A DNA stretch of 10,388 bases, taken from CAYYUA01 sp964542585 (GTDB lineage Bacteria > Bacteroidota > Bacteroidia > CAILMK01 > CAYYUA01). Numbering within the stretch: the stretch's first letter is position 1; the number at the start of each line of letters is the position of its first letter. The notes beneath the pieces were generated by a model, which was given only the letters and a program-made list of their open reading frames with translations, searched no databases and was not told the origin of the DNA. Below are positions 1-7,868 of the stretch, piece after piece. The stretch is taken from assembly GCA_964542585.1 (NCBI GenBank), contig CAZIUI010000039.1, forward strand, positions 1 through 10,388. The letters run 5' to 3'. The translations under genes and the position numbers were made by a program.

Positions 1-3000
1 GTTTTTCCTGATCTCGGTAGCATTCGGATAATTCTGGTCGGCATAATACTCAATGCCGTGGTCGAAATTCGTAAGGGTGTTATCCCGAATGGTTAAATTT
101 CTCATATTTTCAAACTTCATAGCGGACTCAGCACCTGAAATGTTAGCGCTTATTATACTCCAATTGCCACCTATCAGCCCCGTAGAAGATTGATTTTCAC
201 CTTTAATTCCTATTGGCAGTTCACTTTGTTTTCCATTGCATTCTATCGTTGTATTTTTGATCATCCCTCCCTTGCTATTCTTGATGTTTACCCCAATCTG
301 ATCTGTGCTCAGAGTATGCATGTTACCGGTAATTTTTAAATTCTTGGACTCTTCAATTGCAATGGAAGTTTTCTCAATGGGATCTTTGAAGGTGTTGTTC
401 ACAATAAGTTTAGGATCAGCAATATTACCGTATCCACTCACTTTATGGAACAATATTCCTTTGGTGGATTTCACATTGGGCAGGTTAATCGTTTTTCCTT
501 TAAAACTATTGCCAATAATTTTAGGCGCATACGAATAAGCACTTGATGAGGATTTGGCACCAACATTCACCATATTACATTTATCTGTCCAATTAGGTAG
601 GTTTCGGCTACACTTAAGGTTACTTGGCTGCTTACACCTAATATCCTCAAATATATTGTCCCTTAATTCGCTTGGATTACTGCCATCGGTAACACCAAAT
701 TTTTCGAGAAGAACATGGTGAATGTTGTCGCTAAATATGGTTTCGTAAGCTACTACTTTACCAGGGGTTTTACCATAAATACCTACCTGAGCATCCTGTA
801 TACGCGAATTCTTAACTTCCAATCTTCCGCCTTGTTTCACGATAATCCCCTTCCAAAACCGGTTACAGGACCGTAAAAGCGATTCTTTTATGGTTAGAGA
901 GGCATCTTCACGAACGATTATTTCCGCGCATTGATTAAATACCATATCAGCTTCTTTAATTGTAGCAGTCACCCCCTTTGGCACTATAATCTGATATTTG
1001 ATTTTAAAACTCCCTTTTAGCCTTCCTTGATCGGAAAACTGGAAATAATCAATCGTGGTATGAGCAGCAGTTTTACAGGTTTGATTTGTAGTAAAACCTG
1101 TGATATACCCGTCCTTCAAACCCTGATTTTGAGCTTGGGCCGCATTGTTGGTAGCCGGATAGTCGTTACTAATTGTATAGCCTGTAAAATAAAACTCATA
1201 GGGACCTCCCGGATAATTGGCCAAGTCTACCAGCCAATCATCATCACTGCCACCAAAGAAAGATGCCCACCTAAGCTCATTGCTTTGGTTAAGGTCAAGT
1301 TTTATCAAGTAATTATCAATGCCGCCACTCTTACGGAAAACACTAGTCCCATATGTTGCTTGGCCATCACCCGGGTAAAAGGCGTTTTGGTTATTTTTAT
1401 AAATGTCGGTACTGTTGGTTATAGCTCCAATAAGCACTTCATCTTTATTGTAAGCAATAATGGATTTTCCCTCATCCCTTTTATCGCCAGTGACATAGGT
1501 AGAATAAGAAAGGCTATTATCGATAAAGCCATTTATTTTTGAATATACGATTTCCTTTTTAGCCCCATATTGTGTTTCAAGGGCATTATTAGTTACCGGA
1601 TAATTACTGCTTAGTGAAAAGCCGGTAATATGAATGTATTTGTCCCCATTTGATGCTTCGGTAATATCCAAACCGGTGTTGTAGTTATTTTCATTGGCGT
1701 TGATATTTCTGGTTAACTTCCCTTCTTGTGCTGATCCGCCTAAATAGGAAGCCGTTATAGGTGCACTTCCAGCAGATTGCTGGGTATTAACACTTGCAAA
1801 AAAATAATCGCTTTTTCCACCCCCATAGGTTGATTGATAAGGATAGGAAGAAGGGGTAGAACTAATCATCAAGTCCTGGTTACTATTGGTTATACCCTTG
1901 ATGAGGGTAGTGTAATTGGAGGACACTTTTAGGTCAGTTATGATATCATCTTTATTGCCTCCGAGGTAATGGGCAGATTTTAAGGTTTGTAAGTCACTGG
2001 TTACCTTGGCTATCACCCCTTCTTTTTGACCATTATAATTACCCGCCTGAGTTTTAGGAAAGTCTGCCGATGCAGCCTCATAGGTGTAAGCGGTAAAAAG
2101 CATCCCGTTTTTTGCTACGATCCCTTCCCCAAAAAACTTATTCAGGTTATTGGATGAACCTACCACGCTATACTTATCTAAAGCCAAATTGGCGTTAAAT
2201 TTCGCTAAGAAAGCGATATAAGAATCTATAGATTGGCTACCACTCTTAAACCTTTTTGTCGGTTGTTGGCCGTTCATTTTAATGGTGCTATTTCCCAGTC
2301 CTTCAGTACTTGTGCCAATGGCGTAAATTTTAAAACCGTTGGATTGATTCACAATGCTTAGGTCCTTGATTATATCAAAGGATGCCGAAGAAGATAAATA
2401 TGTGGCTTCCTGTAAATTACCGCTACTACTATATTGGGCGATGAAAGCATCGTTACCGCCCTGAACAGAACTAGGTCCTGTAGTGATTGGGAAATCACTG
2501 CTGGGTGTAATGCCGCCTACAACCAGTTGGTTATTACCAGCTTTATTAACAGCTATAGAAGTTATTCGGTCATTATCGGAGCCCCCTAAATAGGTTGAAT
2601 ACTTTAAGAAGGGATCAATCACATACGGTTTTTTTAAATCATGCTCCATCTTAAAGCTAACTGTTTGTCCATTACTTATATTGAAGGAGGTCGATACAGG
2701 ATTTTTCCTATCAAGGGATTCAAAAGCCACTGGCTTTCCTTCCTTTAGCTTGCCAAAGCTATGAGTAAGGGTTATGCCTCTATTTTCATTTTTATACATC
2801 TCATCAGCTCCTTTGTAAACCATCTGAATATTACTGGCATTCCCTCCTTTTTTTACGATAAATTCATACTTAAGCTGTCCATTTTTGAATTTGTAGATCA
2901 AATCAATCCCAGGATACACATTTTTGTAAAGAATCTTTTTATAGTGCTTAGCTTTTATCTGCCCCATCCTTTTGCGGAAAAATTTTGAGGTTGCCTCTGC

Positions 3001-3401
3001 TGGTTTGCGGCCAACAACCTTTGATGCTGGACTGGATCCTTTTAGCACCATGTCTACCCGGTACAATTGAGTTGTTTGGTACATAGAATCAATCAAACCC
3101 ACCTTTTCAGTAGCTTGATACGTTCGCTTAGGGTAAACATAACTTACCCGGTCTTCTTGGAAGTAAACGGAAACTGCCCCTTTGGTGGCTTTGAACTTTA
3201 CCTGGGAAGCAGGTTCATTGTCCGTAGTGGTTATTTGCCCCACATTTTCCACAAAATGTGCTTGTTTAAAAGGCACCTTGTCTTTCAAGCGTTGCCTCTG
3301 CAATTTTTCACCCCCCCTTCATTTGCTTGGAGGTTTACGCACATACCCATGATCACTGCCAAGCTAAGGCTCGATCGGAAATTAATGTCACGTAGTCTCA
3401 T
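1..3401 (-). CDS. Giant secreted surface protein: DUF7948-like domain, seven-bladed SBBP-type propeller, beta-helix (partial, frameshifted)
   Basis: The minus strand is open from about 3312 to the window edge (1104 codons without a stop). With the 30 codons upstream it gives at least 1134 residues, and the C-terminus is off the window. The ATG at 3401 starts a signal peptide (basic N-terminus, hydrophobic about 12-22, Ala26 as likely cleavage site). Residues about 40-265 resemble the DUF7948 domain, beginning with FVENVGQI. Residues about 268-775 hold seven SBBP-like blades, several opening with YLGGSxxD-type motifs. From about 776 there is a beta-helix-like region with xIxxNxFxx rungs and a WKGIIV motif. 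Such proteins in Bacteroidota are exported, often by the type IX system; the sorting domain would lie outside the window. Oddity: the signal-peptide frame runs into TGA at 3285-3287 because the G-run at 3311-3317 has seven G. Eight (or five) would join the frames. The body frame has no upstream start; its first internal ATG is at 3084. Function is unknown, probably adhesion or a surface structure. Confidence 0.85.
3311..3317 (-). repeat. Seven-G homopolymer at the frame break
   Basis: On the minus strand a run of seven G follows codon 28 of the surface-protein gene, right after the predicted signal peptide. With seven G the frame terminates after 38 codons. Adding one G or removing two gives continuous frame into the FVENVGQ-containing mature domain. 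The tract is either a homopolymer length error or a slippage site that switches the gene on and off. Confidence 0.9.
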
Positions 3402-3427
3402 AGTAATGGTATTTTGTATTTCATTAA

Positions 3428-3458
3428 CAAAAATAAACAAAAAAGCGAGTTATGCAAA
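3428..3458 (-). promoter_or_regulatory. Bacteroidota-type promoter of the surface-protein gene
   Basis: Read on the minus strand there is TTTG (3458-3455), 19 bases, then TATTTTTG (3435-3428). This matches the Bacteroidota primary-sigma consensus, TTTG at -33 and TAnnTTTG at -7, with usual spacing. Transcription would start near 3420, about 20 bases before the ATG at 3401. That supports the chosen start and argues that the gene is still expressed despite the frame break. There is no Shine-Dalgarno sequence, as is common in this phylum. Confidence 0.7.
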
Positions 3459-3503
3459 TTTTTATTGTTTTAACATTTAAATAGCCATAATTCGCATCTG
3501 TTC

Positions 3504-3575
3504 CATGTTAAAAAAACTGTTAAAGCTATTCTATTTTTCATGTTACAAAAAACCATCGCTCAAATCATCGCTTAA
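3504..3575. repeat. Imperfect short direct repeats upstream of the surface-protein promoter
   Basis: Two copies of a CATGTTA-(C)AAAAAAC sequence lie 35 bp apart, at 3504-3517 and 3539-3553. The second runs into a tandem pair of 12-mers at 3552-3563 and 3564-3575 that match at 10 of 12 positions (core CATCGCT). They lie about 50-120 bp upstream of the promoter, where regulator sites could sit. Chance is a real alternative in such AT-rich DNA. Confidence 0.3.
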
Positions 3576-3801
3576 ACCCTTTTACCGATCGTTCTTTTAC
3601 TGATAGTTATTCGTAAAATGGGTAAGCAATTAGCCGATTTTAAGGCTTAAATTTGAACCGATTCCGCTATTAACCAATAAAAGCTAGGAAGGAACGCTAA
3701 ATTTATTTGGTAGGGGTAACTAATGGGTAGCATTATCGGATAAACACAGGCCATCCCTGCACTGCTGATCCTTGGGTTAGTACAGGTCCTATGAAAATTT
3801 T

Positions 3802-3825
3802 CTTGTTAAACCCGGCTTAGACAAG
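3802..3825 (-). terminator. Possible terminator after the 205-residue secreted protein
   Basis: Six bases downstream of the stop codon the minus strand can fold CTTGT, a bulged C and TAA against TTA and ACAAG, with a seven-base loop. AAAATTTT follows. The stem is A/T-rich and the T-run only four long, so termination would be weak. Confidence 0.3.
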
Positions 3826-3830
3826 CAACA

Positions 3831-4448
3831 TCAGGAATCCGGGGTGTAATACTTGATCGCCTGGATGTAATCTTTTTTAATCACCAGGGCATCGTAAGGT
3901 TGATCCTTCTCCTGACTGACCTTATTGGCCTTTTTAACTAAGTTTTCCATGCCTTTTTCCAGGTAGTTACGCTGTGCTTCCAGTTGGCCTTCTCCATATA
4001 TCCTAAAGGCATCGTCATTGACTTTAAGCGGCTCACTCCACAGGTAAACCTCTTTCCCGGCGACCGTCTGCACATTGCCAATCCGCCGGTGCCGCTCCAC
4101 GTCATCCGTATACCGGATAACCTTAACGGTAGAACCGTCCGGCGAAAGCAAGGCATCTGCTTCCGGATAGGCTTTTTTAAGTTTAAGGCCCCTGTACTTA
4201 AATATGTTGTAGAGCTGCTTTAAATGCACTTCATCAACCTGCCCATTGGTAACATCAATATCGGATCGGTCGAGTACCTTATAGGCCCTCAAGGGTTCCG
4301 CCATGACGTACCAGCCCATTCCTTTATAAGCCCCGACTTTAGCACTCCAGTCATAAGGGTCTTTCTCATCAAGGTTAACAGAATCCTGGGCTGAAGCCAG
4401 ACCCCCACTTAAGAGGGAGCTCAGGAGGAACGTGAAAAGCAAACGCAT
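3831..4448 (-). CDS. Secreted protein of unknown family (205 aa)
   Basis: I do not recognise the family. I chose the ATG at 4448 because it opens a clean signal peptide: MRL, a hydrophobic stretch at about 4-17, and ASA before Gln21. The frame extends upstream to an ATG at 4553, but that would put 35 non-signal residues ahead of the export signal and overlap the divergent ridA start. The mature part is soluble and charged, with an aromatic segment PYDW...GMGWYVMAEP at about 31-52, a middle part rich in Lys/Arg/Tyr, and a possible amphipathic helix around 155-178. No lipobox cysteine is present, so it is predicted periplasmic or exported rather than a lipoprotein. It is divergently arranged with ridA (82 bp between starts), which gives no strong functional hint. 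A catalytic role cannot be inferred from what is visible. Confidence 0.75.
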   Translation of the reverse strand: MRLLFTFLLSSLLSGGLASAQDSVNLDEKDPYDWSAKVGAYKGMGWYVMAEPLRAYKVLDRSDIDVTNGQVDEVHLKQLYNIFKYRGLKLKKAYPEADALLSPDGSTVKVIRYTDDVERHRRIGNVQTVAGKEVYLWSEPLKVNDDAFRIYGEGQLEAQRNYLEKGMENLVKKANKVSQEKDQPYDALVIKKDYIQAIKYYTPDS

Positions 4449-4530
4449 AGCAATAATTGTGAATTGAAGGGTCGAATTTAAAACTTTCTGGGCTGAAGTT
4501 TTACCTTCGGCAAGCCTAAAACCGAACGCT

Positions 4531-5075
4531 ATGACCACTTCCAGAACCATCATTCACACACCGGAGGCACCGGAGCCTATTGGTGCTTACAGCCAGGCTG
4601 TGCAGGTCGGAGATACGCTGTATGTATNNNNNNNNNNNNNNNNNNNNNNNNNNNNNNNNNNNNNNNNNNNNNNNNNNNNNNNNNNNNNNNNNNNNNNNNN
4701 NNNNNNNNNNNNNNNNNNNNNNNNNNNGAGCCTATTGGTGCTTACAGCCAGGCTGTGCAGGTCGGAGATACGCTGTATGTATCCGGCCAGATTGGGCTCA
4801 ATCCGGAGACTGGCGAGCTTGAAAACCAAGAACTCCGGGAAGAAACGCATCAGATGATGAGCAACGTCAAAGCCATTCTTGATAAAGCTGGCTTGAGCCT
4901 GGAGCATGTTGTCAAATGCACACTTTACCTGGCGGATATGAACGCTTTTCCAAAAGTGAATCAGATTTACGGGGAATATTTTGATGGGGAACAGCCGCCA
5001 GCACGGGAAGCCATTGCTATTCGGGAACTGCCCAAGCAAGCTAACGTGGAGATCTCTCTGATAGCGGTAGCCTAA
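4531..5075 (+). CDS. ridA: RidA-family 2-iminobutanoate/2-iminopropanoate deaminase (interrupted by an artificial gap)
   Basis: RidA proteins hydrolyse reactive enamines/imines, such as 2-aminoacrylate released by PLP enzymes, in the cytosol as trimers. As written, the gene is split by 100 N. The 55 bp before the gap are identical to the 55 bp after it, so collapsing the copies gives one unbroken 129-residue protein, the normal family length. In the collapsed protein GAYSQA is at 18-23, VSGQIG at 32-37, the VKCTLYLADM strand at 77-86, PPAREAIAI at 104-112 and NVEIS at 120-124. Arg107 corresponds to the carboxylate-binding Arg105 of E. coli RidA and Glu122 to its conserved Glu120. The ATG at 4531 gives the standard N-terminus. 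The stop is 5 bp from the convergent symporter stop. The identification is firm; the gap is not biological. Confidence 0.93.
4573..4627. repeat. Left copy of a 55-bp exact duplication at the gap edge
   Basis: This 55-bp segment inside ridA ends at the first N and is identical over its whole length to 4728-4782, which begins directly after the last N. Identity ends exactly at the gap borders, as expected of two contig ends sharing an overlap that was not merged. Confidence 0.97.
4628..4727. other. Assembly gap of exactly 100 N
   Basis: One hundred N is a conventional placeholder length for an unknown gap. Because both borders carry the same 55 bp, the true gap is most likely zero or negative. 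The real sequence would then be 155 bp shorter here, and coordinates downstream are inflated by that amount. Confidence 0.98.
4728..4782. repeat. Right copy of the 55-bp exact duplication at the gap edge
   Basis: This is identical to 4573-4627. Only one of the two copies is needed for an intact RidA reading frame. The sequence that follows continues the protein with SGQIG directly after the shared TLYV. Confidence 0.97.
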
Positions 5076-5076
5076 G

Positions 5077-5090
5077 CATTTCAGGAAATG
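5077..5090. other. Inverted repeat at the ridA/symporter convergent junction
   Basis: CATTTC-AG-GAAATG is a perfect 6-bp inverted repeat spanning the 5-bp gap between the convergent stop codons and the end of the symporter gene. The two-base spacer is too short for a closed hairpin loop without opening a pair, and no T-run follows. It might serve as a weak bidirectional end signal. Confidence 0.2.
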
Positions 5091-6544
5091 GATTGGCGGG
5101 GCTGTGTCATTAGGCTAATACCGGCTGTAACGGCCAATGCCAGGAAAAAAGCCGGAATTAGCTCGTAGATGGTGTTTTTCAGAAAGGGAATGTTGTTCCA
5201 GATCATTACCGTCCCGGTGCCCACTAACAAGCCGGCAATAACACCTGCTTTGGTGGTTTTTTCCCAAAACAGGGCCAGAATGGAAGTAGACCCCAATGCA
5301 GCCCCCAAACCGGCCCAGGCAAACAAAACCAGCCAGAACACCAGGGCCTGGGCCTGGATGCTCAGGTAGACCGCAATGATGGTCAGTAAAGCCACAGCAC
5401 CTCGGCTCATTAGCACAAGCTGTCGTTGCGGAAGTTCAGCACCTTTCTTCCACAGCCGCTGGTAAATATCCCTAACCAGGCTGGAGGCAGCTACCAGTAG
5501 CTGGGAATCCGCCGTGGACATGATCGCGGAAAAAATGGAAGCCAGCAGAAATCCAAAAAATACCGGGTGGCTCAATAACTGGCCCAGTTCGGGATACACT
5601 TTTTCCGCATCCGCTTCCGGCAAGCTACTAACTTCGGGAAAGTAAACCCGCCCGATTAAGCCGACCATGAGCGCACCACCCGCCATCAGGACGTTGAAGA
5701 TGGTACCTACCACAGCCGTCCACCGAAACTGACCCGGGTCCTTAATGGACATGTACCGGATCAGGATATGGGGATTGCCCGGAGAACCAAGCCCAAGGCC
5801 AATGGCTCCCAGAAAGCCGAGGGTGGAAATATCAAAAGCCGATAAGTAATTGCCTTCCATTTGGATTAATTGTGCCGAAACTTCATTCCAGCCCCCTTGT
5901 TGCAGAATGCCGTAAACGGAAAGGCCGATCAGTCCAATTACCAGGAAAAAGCCCTGGAACACGTCTGTCAGACTGACTGCCATAAAACCGCCCAGAACGG
6001 TGTAGAGCAGGATAATCCCCGCTGACAGGTAAATGCCCTGATCCTGGGAGACCCCAAAGCTGGAGGCAAAGGCCTTTCCACCGGCCACAAACTGAGCGGA
6101 TACATAGCTAACCATGAACACTAGAAAAATCGCCACAATCAGGCCTCGCAGGAGTCCATTATGGTCCTCAAAGCGGGCTGCATAGTAGTCCGGCAACGTG
6201 ATGCAGTTGTGCTTTTCACTGAATGCGCGAAGCTTGGGCGCGTAATACAGAAAGAGGAAAAACTCAACTACGGTGTAACCAACCCCATACCATAAAGCAT
6301 CCATTCCTTGCGTATAGGCAATACCGGTAAAACCGATCACCAGCCAGGAGCTTCGGCCGGAAACAACCGCAGATACCGCTACCGTAAAGCGGCTCATACT
6401 GCGCCCAGCCAGGAAGAATGAACCTAGCCCCTTCCCTGAAAAACGGGAGCTGTAAAGTCCCAAAGCCAGAACAACTAAGAAATAGACCAAAAAAGCACCA
6501 AGGGCTTGGAGGTTAAGGTCAATGTTGGCAGCTAAGAGAACCAT
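5081..6544 (-). CDS. Sodium:solute symporter (SSS family), PutP-like
   Basis: This is a 487-residue inner-membrane protein with about 13 hydrophobic segments, close to the roughly 500 residues of E. coli PutP. The segment FFLAGRSMSRFTVAVS at 43-58 matches the PutP loop before TM2. GGFMAVSLTD at 185-194 holds Asp194, equivalent to PutP Asp187. AIMSTADSQLLVAASS at 340-355 has Ser343-Thr344 at the positions of the PutP sodium ligands Ser340-Thr341. The proline-type relationship is therefore good, but the substrate cannot be read from sequence. Oddity: the PutP motif SDMSGW reads SGRSSW at 62-67, so the sodium-linked Asp55 is Gly63 here, followed by an Arg. The start lies 14 bp after the Nramp-like stop, so the two are almost certainly co-transcribed. 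The gene ends 5 bp from convergent ridA. Confidence 0.92.
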   Translation of the reverse strand: MVLLAANIDLNLQALGAFLVYFLVVLALGLYSSRFSGKGLGSFFLAGRSMSRFTVAVSAVVSGRSSWLVIGFTGIAYTQGMDALWYGVGYTVVEFFLFLYYAPKLRAFSEKHNCITLPDYYAARFEDHNGLLRGLIVAIFLVFMVSYVSAQFVAGGKAFASSFGVSQDQGIYLSAGIILLYTVLGGFMAVSLTDVFQGFFLVIGLIGLSVYGILQQGGWNEVSAQLIQMEGNYLSAFDISTLGFLGAIGLGLGSPGNPHILIRYMSIKDPGQFRWTAVVGTIFNVLMAGGALMVGLIGRVYFPEVSSLPEADAEKVYPELGQLLSHPVFFGFLLASIFSAIMSTADSQLLVAASSLVRDIYQRLWKKGAELPQRQLVLMSRGAVALLTIIAVYLSIQAQALVFWLVLFAWAGLGAALGSTSILALFWEKTTKAGVIAGLLVGTGTVMIWNNIPFLKNTIYELIPAFFLALAVTAGISLMTQPRQSIS

Positions 6545-6558
6545 TGAGCGTAAGGCCT

Positions 6559-7830
6559 TTAGAATCCGCTGATTTTCCAGTAAATATAAGCCAGGCTAAA
6601 GATCAATAAAAAGCCAATGCCCAGCATGCTAAGGTACCGCATTCGTTGGTTGGGCTGAAAGCTAAACGGAACCTGTCGGCTGGTGATCATCCGGTAATTC
6701 ATAACAGCCAGCACCGGAGCCGTCAGGAATGACAGGATTGTAGCCAGGTCCACCATAAACGTCATACTCTCTGATAGAAAAGCCAGCAAGACGATAGCAC
6801 CGCTGGCAACGAGCAACATCCACAACCAATAGCCAATGCGGGATTGGTAGTGAATACCCTTATTGGGCACAAGCATCACGGTTGTGCGCTGAAGAACACG
6901 CGGATAGGCATCTAAAACGGTAATAGTAGTGCTAAACATCGTAGTGAGGGCGGCCACCCCAATGATCCCGTAGGCCCAATCTCCCAAGCTTTGGGTATAA
7001 AGCTCGACAAAACGGGCCGCAAACGCTGAACCTTTGGATGGCAGGTCCTCTCCGCTTCCATAAATCACGAGGGCGCCAAGCGTCAAAAAACAGACCGAGA
7101 GAAAAGCTGCTCCCCAATACCCCATGTGGAAGTCAAAAAGGGATTCCCGGAGCTTAGGATCGTGTCCGCTTGTTTCACGTTTTTCCTGCGTCCAGACCGA
7201 ATGCCAGACGGCAATATCCAGCGGTGCCGGCATCCAGCCCATGAGGGCAATAACAAACCCAAAAGGCAGGGCTGACCAGGATCCCCAGAAAGGGTTTGCT
7301 TCCTCACCACCACCAATGCCCAGGCGTGTAGCAGCTAATACCGCTATAATCGTGGCAATAGCCAGTGCAACGATGATGACTTTGATCAGCCGGTCAAGCG
7401 CTTTGAACTCACCTATACCTAGCACCAGGAAGCAGATTAACAGAATAACAGCACTCCAACCCACTGAGCCCAATCCCATTCCAAAGAGGTGGGAAGCCAA
7501 GCCAGCCGTTACAATCGTCACCGCAGCCTGAATGGCAAACATGGTCCCAACGGTGATCAGGACAAAAAATGTAATCGCCCAATTCCCCAAGCGCTTATAG
7601 CCTTCAATCAGGCTTTCATTGGCAGCTATGGCATAGCGGGGCCCAAATTCAAAAAAGGGGAATTTGAGGATGTTGGCTACAATGACAAAGGCAATCAGCC
7701 CAAAGCCATATTCAGCTCCGGCACGGGTACTCTGTACCAGGTGAGAGACGCCAATCGCAGCTCCGGCATAAAGCAGCCCGGGCCCTAAAGTTTTTAAATA
7801 GCCGGTAAACTTGTCGGGATTGGCAGGCAT
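6559..7830 (-). CDS. Nramp-fold transporter lacking the canonical metal-binding motifs
   Basis: This 423-residue inner-membrane protein has about 11 hydrophobic segments. The family call rests on the first helix: TLGPGLLYAGAAI, four residues, then AGAEYGFGL aligns gap-free with the start of Nramp/SLC11 proteins. SLC11 proteins usually import Mn2+ or Fe2+ with protons, using DPGN in TM1 and MPHN in TM6. Here DPGN is replaced by GVSH (27-30) and MPHN by MPAP (200-203), so the metal-binding Asp and both Asn are missing. Manganese or iron import is therefore doubtful. A related magnesium or non-metal substrate is possible, but that is inference. A standard pipeline would probably call it a divalent-metal transporter. 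The gene lies 66 bp after the Nudix-like gene and 14 bp before the symporter, pointing to an operon. The ATG at 7830 fits the usual short N-terminus. Confidence 0.88.
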   Translation of the reverse strand: MPANPDKFTGYLKTLGPGLLYAGAAIGVSHLVQSTRAGAEYGFGLIAFVIVANILKFPFFEFGPRYAIAANESLIEGYKRLGNWAITFFVLITVGTMFAIQAAVTIVTAGLASHLFGMGLGSVGWSAVILLICFLVLGIGEFKALDRLIKVIIVALAIATIIAVLAATRLGIGGGEEANPFWGSWSALPFGFVIALMGWMPAPLDIAVWHSVWTQEKRETSGHDPKLRESLFDFHMGYWGAAFLSVCFLTLGALVIYGSGEDLPSKGSAFAARFVELYTQSLGDWAYGIIGVAALTTMFSTTITVLDAYPRVLQRTTVMLVPNKGIHYQSRIGYWLWMLLVASGAIVLLAFLSESMTFMVDLATILSFLTAPVLAVMNYRMITSRQVPFSFQPNQRMRYLSMLGIGFLLIFSLAYIYWKISGF

Positions 7831-7868
7831 GGCCGTATTTTGCGGCTAATATAATTTTTTCATTTGAT

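Larger units (their letters stand above)
3402..3830. other. 429-bp intergenic region without a gene
   Basis: Both neighbours are on the minus strand, so this is the upstream region of the surface-protein gene plus the downstream region of the 205-residue secreted protein. It is AT-rich, with stops in all frames and no ORF worth calling. No tRNA cloverleaf or known riboswitch was recognised. It contains the promoter at 3428-3458, imperfect direct repeats at 3504-3575, a 13-bp dyad centred on 3645 (TTTAAG-G-CTTAAA) and a possible terminator at 3802-3825. Confidence 0.7.

Noticed and set aside
1027..1542. 171-codon plus-strand open frame
   Set aside because: It lies fully antisense to the unbroken body frame of the surface protein, has no recognisable motif, and its low-complexity composition mirrors the opposite strand.
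3067..3480. 137-codon plus-strand open frame
   Set aside because: It is antisense to the signal peptide and DUF7948-like domain and spans the clear minus-strand promoter; no family match.
3648..3655. Plus-strand TAAATTTG resembling a -7 box
   Set aside because: There is no TTTG at proper distance upstream and no plus-strand gene downstream.
3648..3672. GGTTCAAAT-like sequence on the minus strand resembling a tRNA T-loop
   Set aside because: Flanking bases do not pair into a T-stem and no acceptor or anticodon stem is found nearby.
4449..4553. Upstream extension of the 205-residue secreted protein to an ATG at 4553
   Set aside because: It would bury the signal peptide behind 35 residues and overlap the ridA coding start; the ATG at 4448 gives a proper export signal.
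4587..5039. 150-codon minus-strand frame running through the N gap
   Set aside because: It exists only because N positions are read as open; it is antisense to ridA and vanishes when the gap is collapsed.
7124..7788. Two overlapping plus-strand frames of 135 and 99 codons
   Set aside because: They are antisense shadows of the Nramp-like membrane protein, whose hydrophobic codons leave few stops on the other strand.
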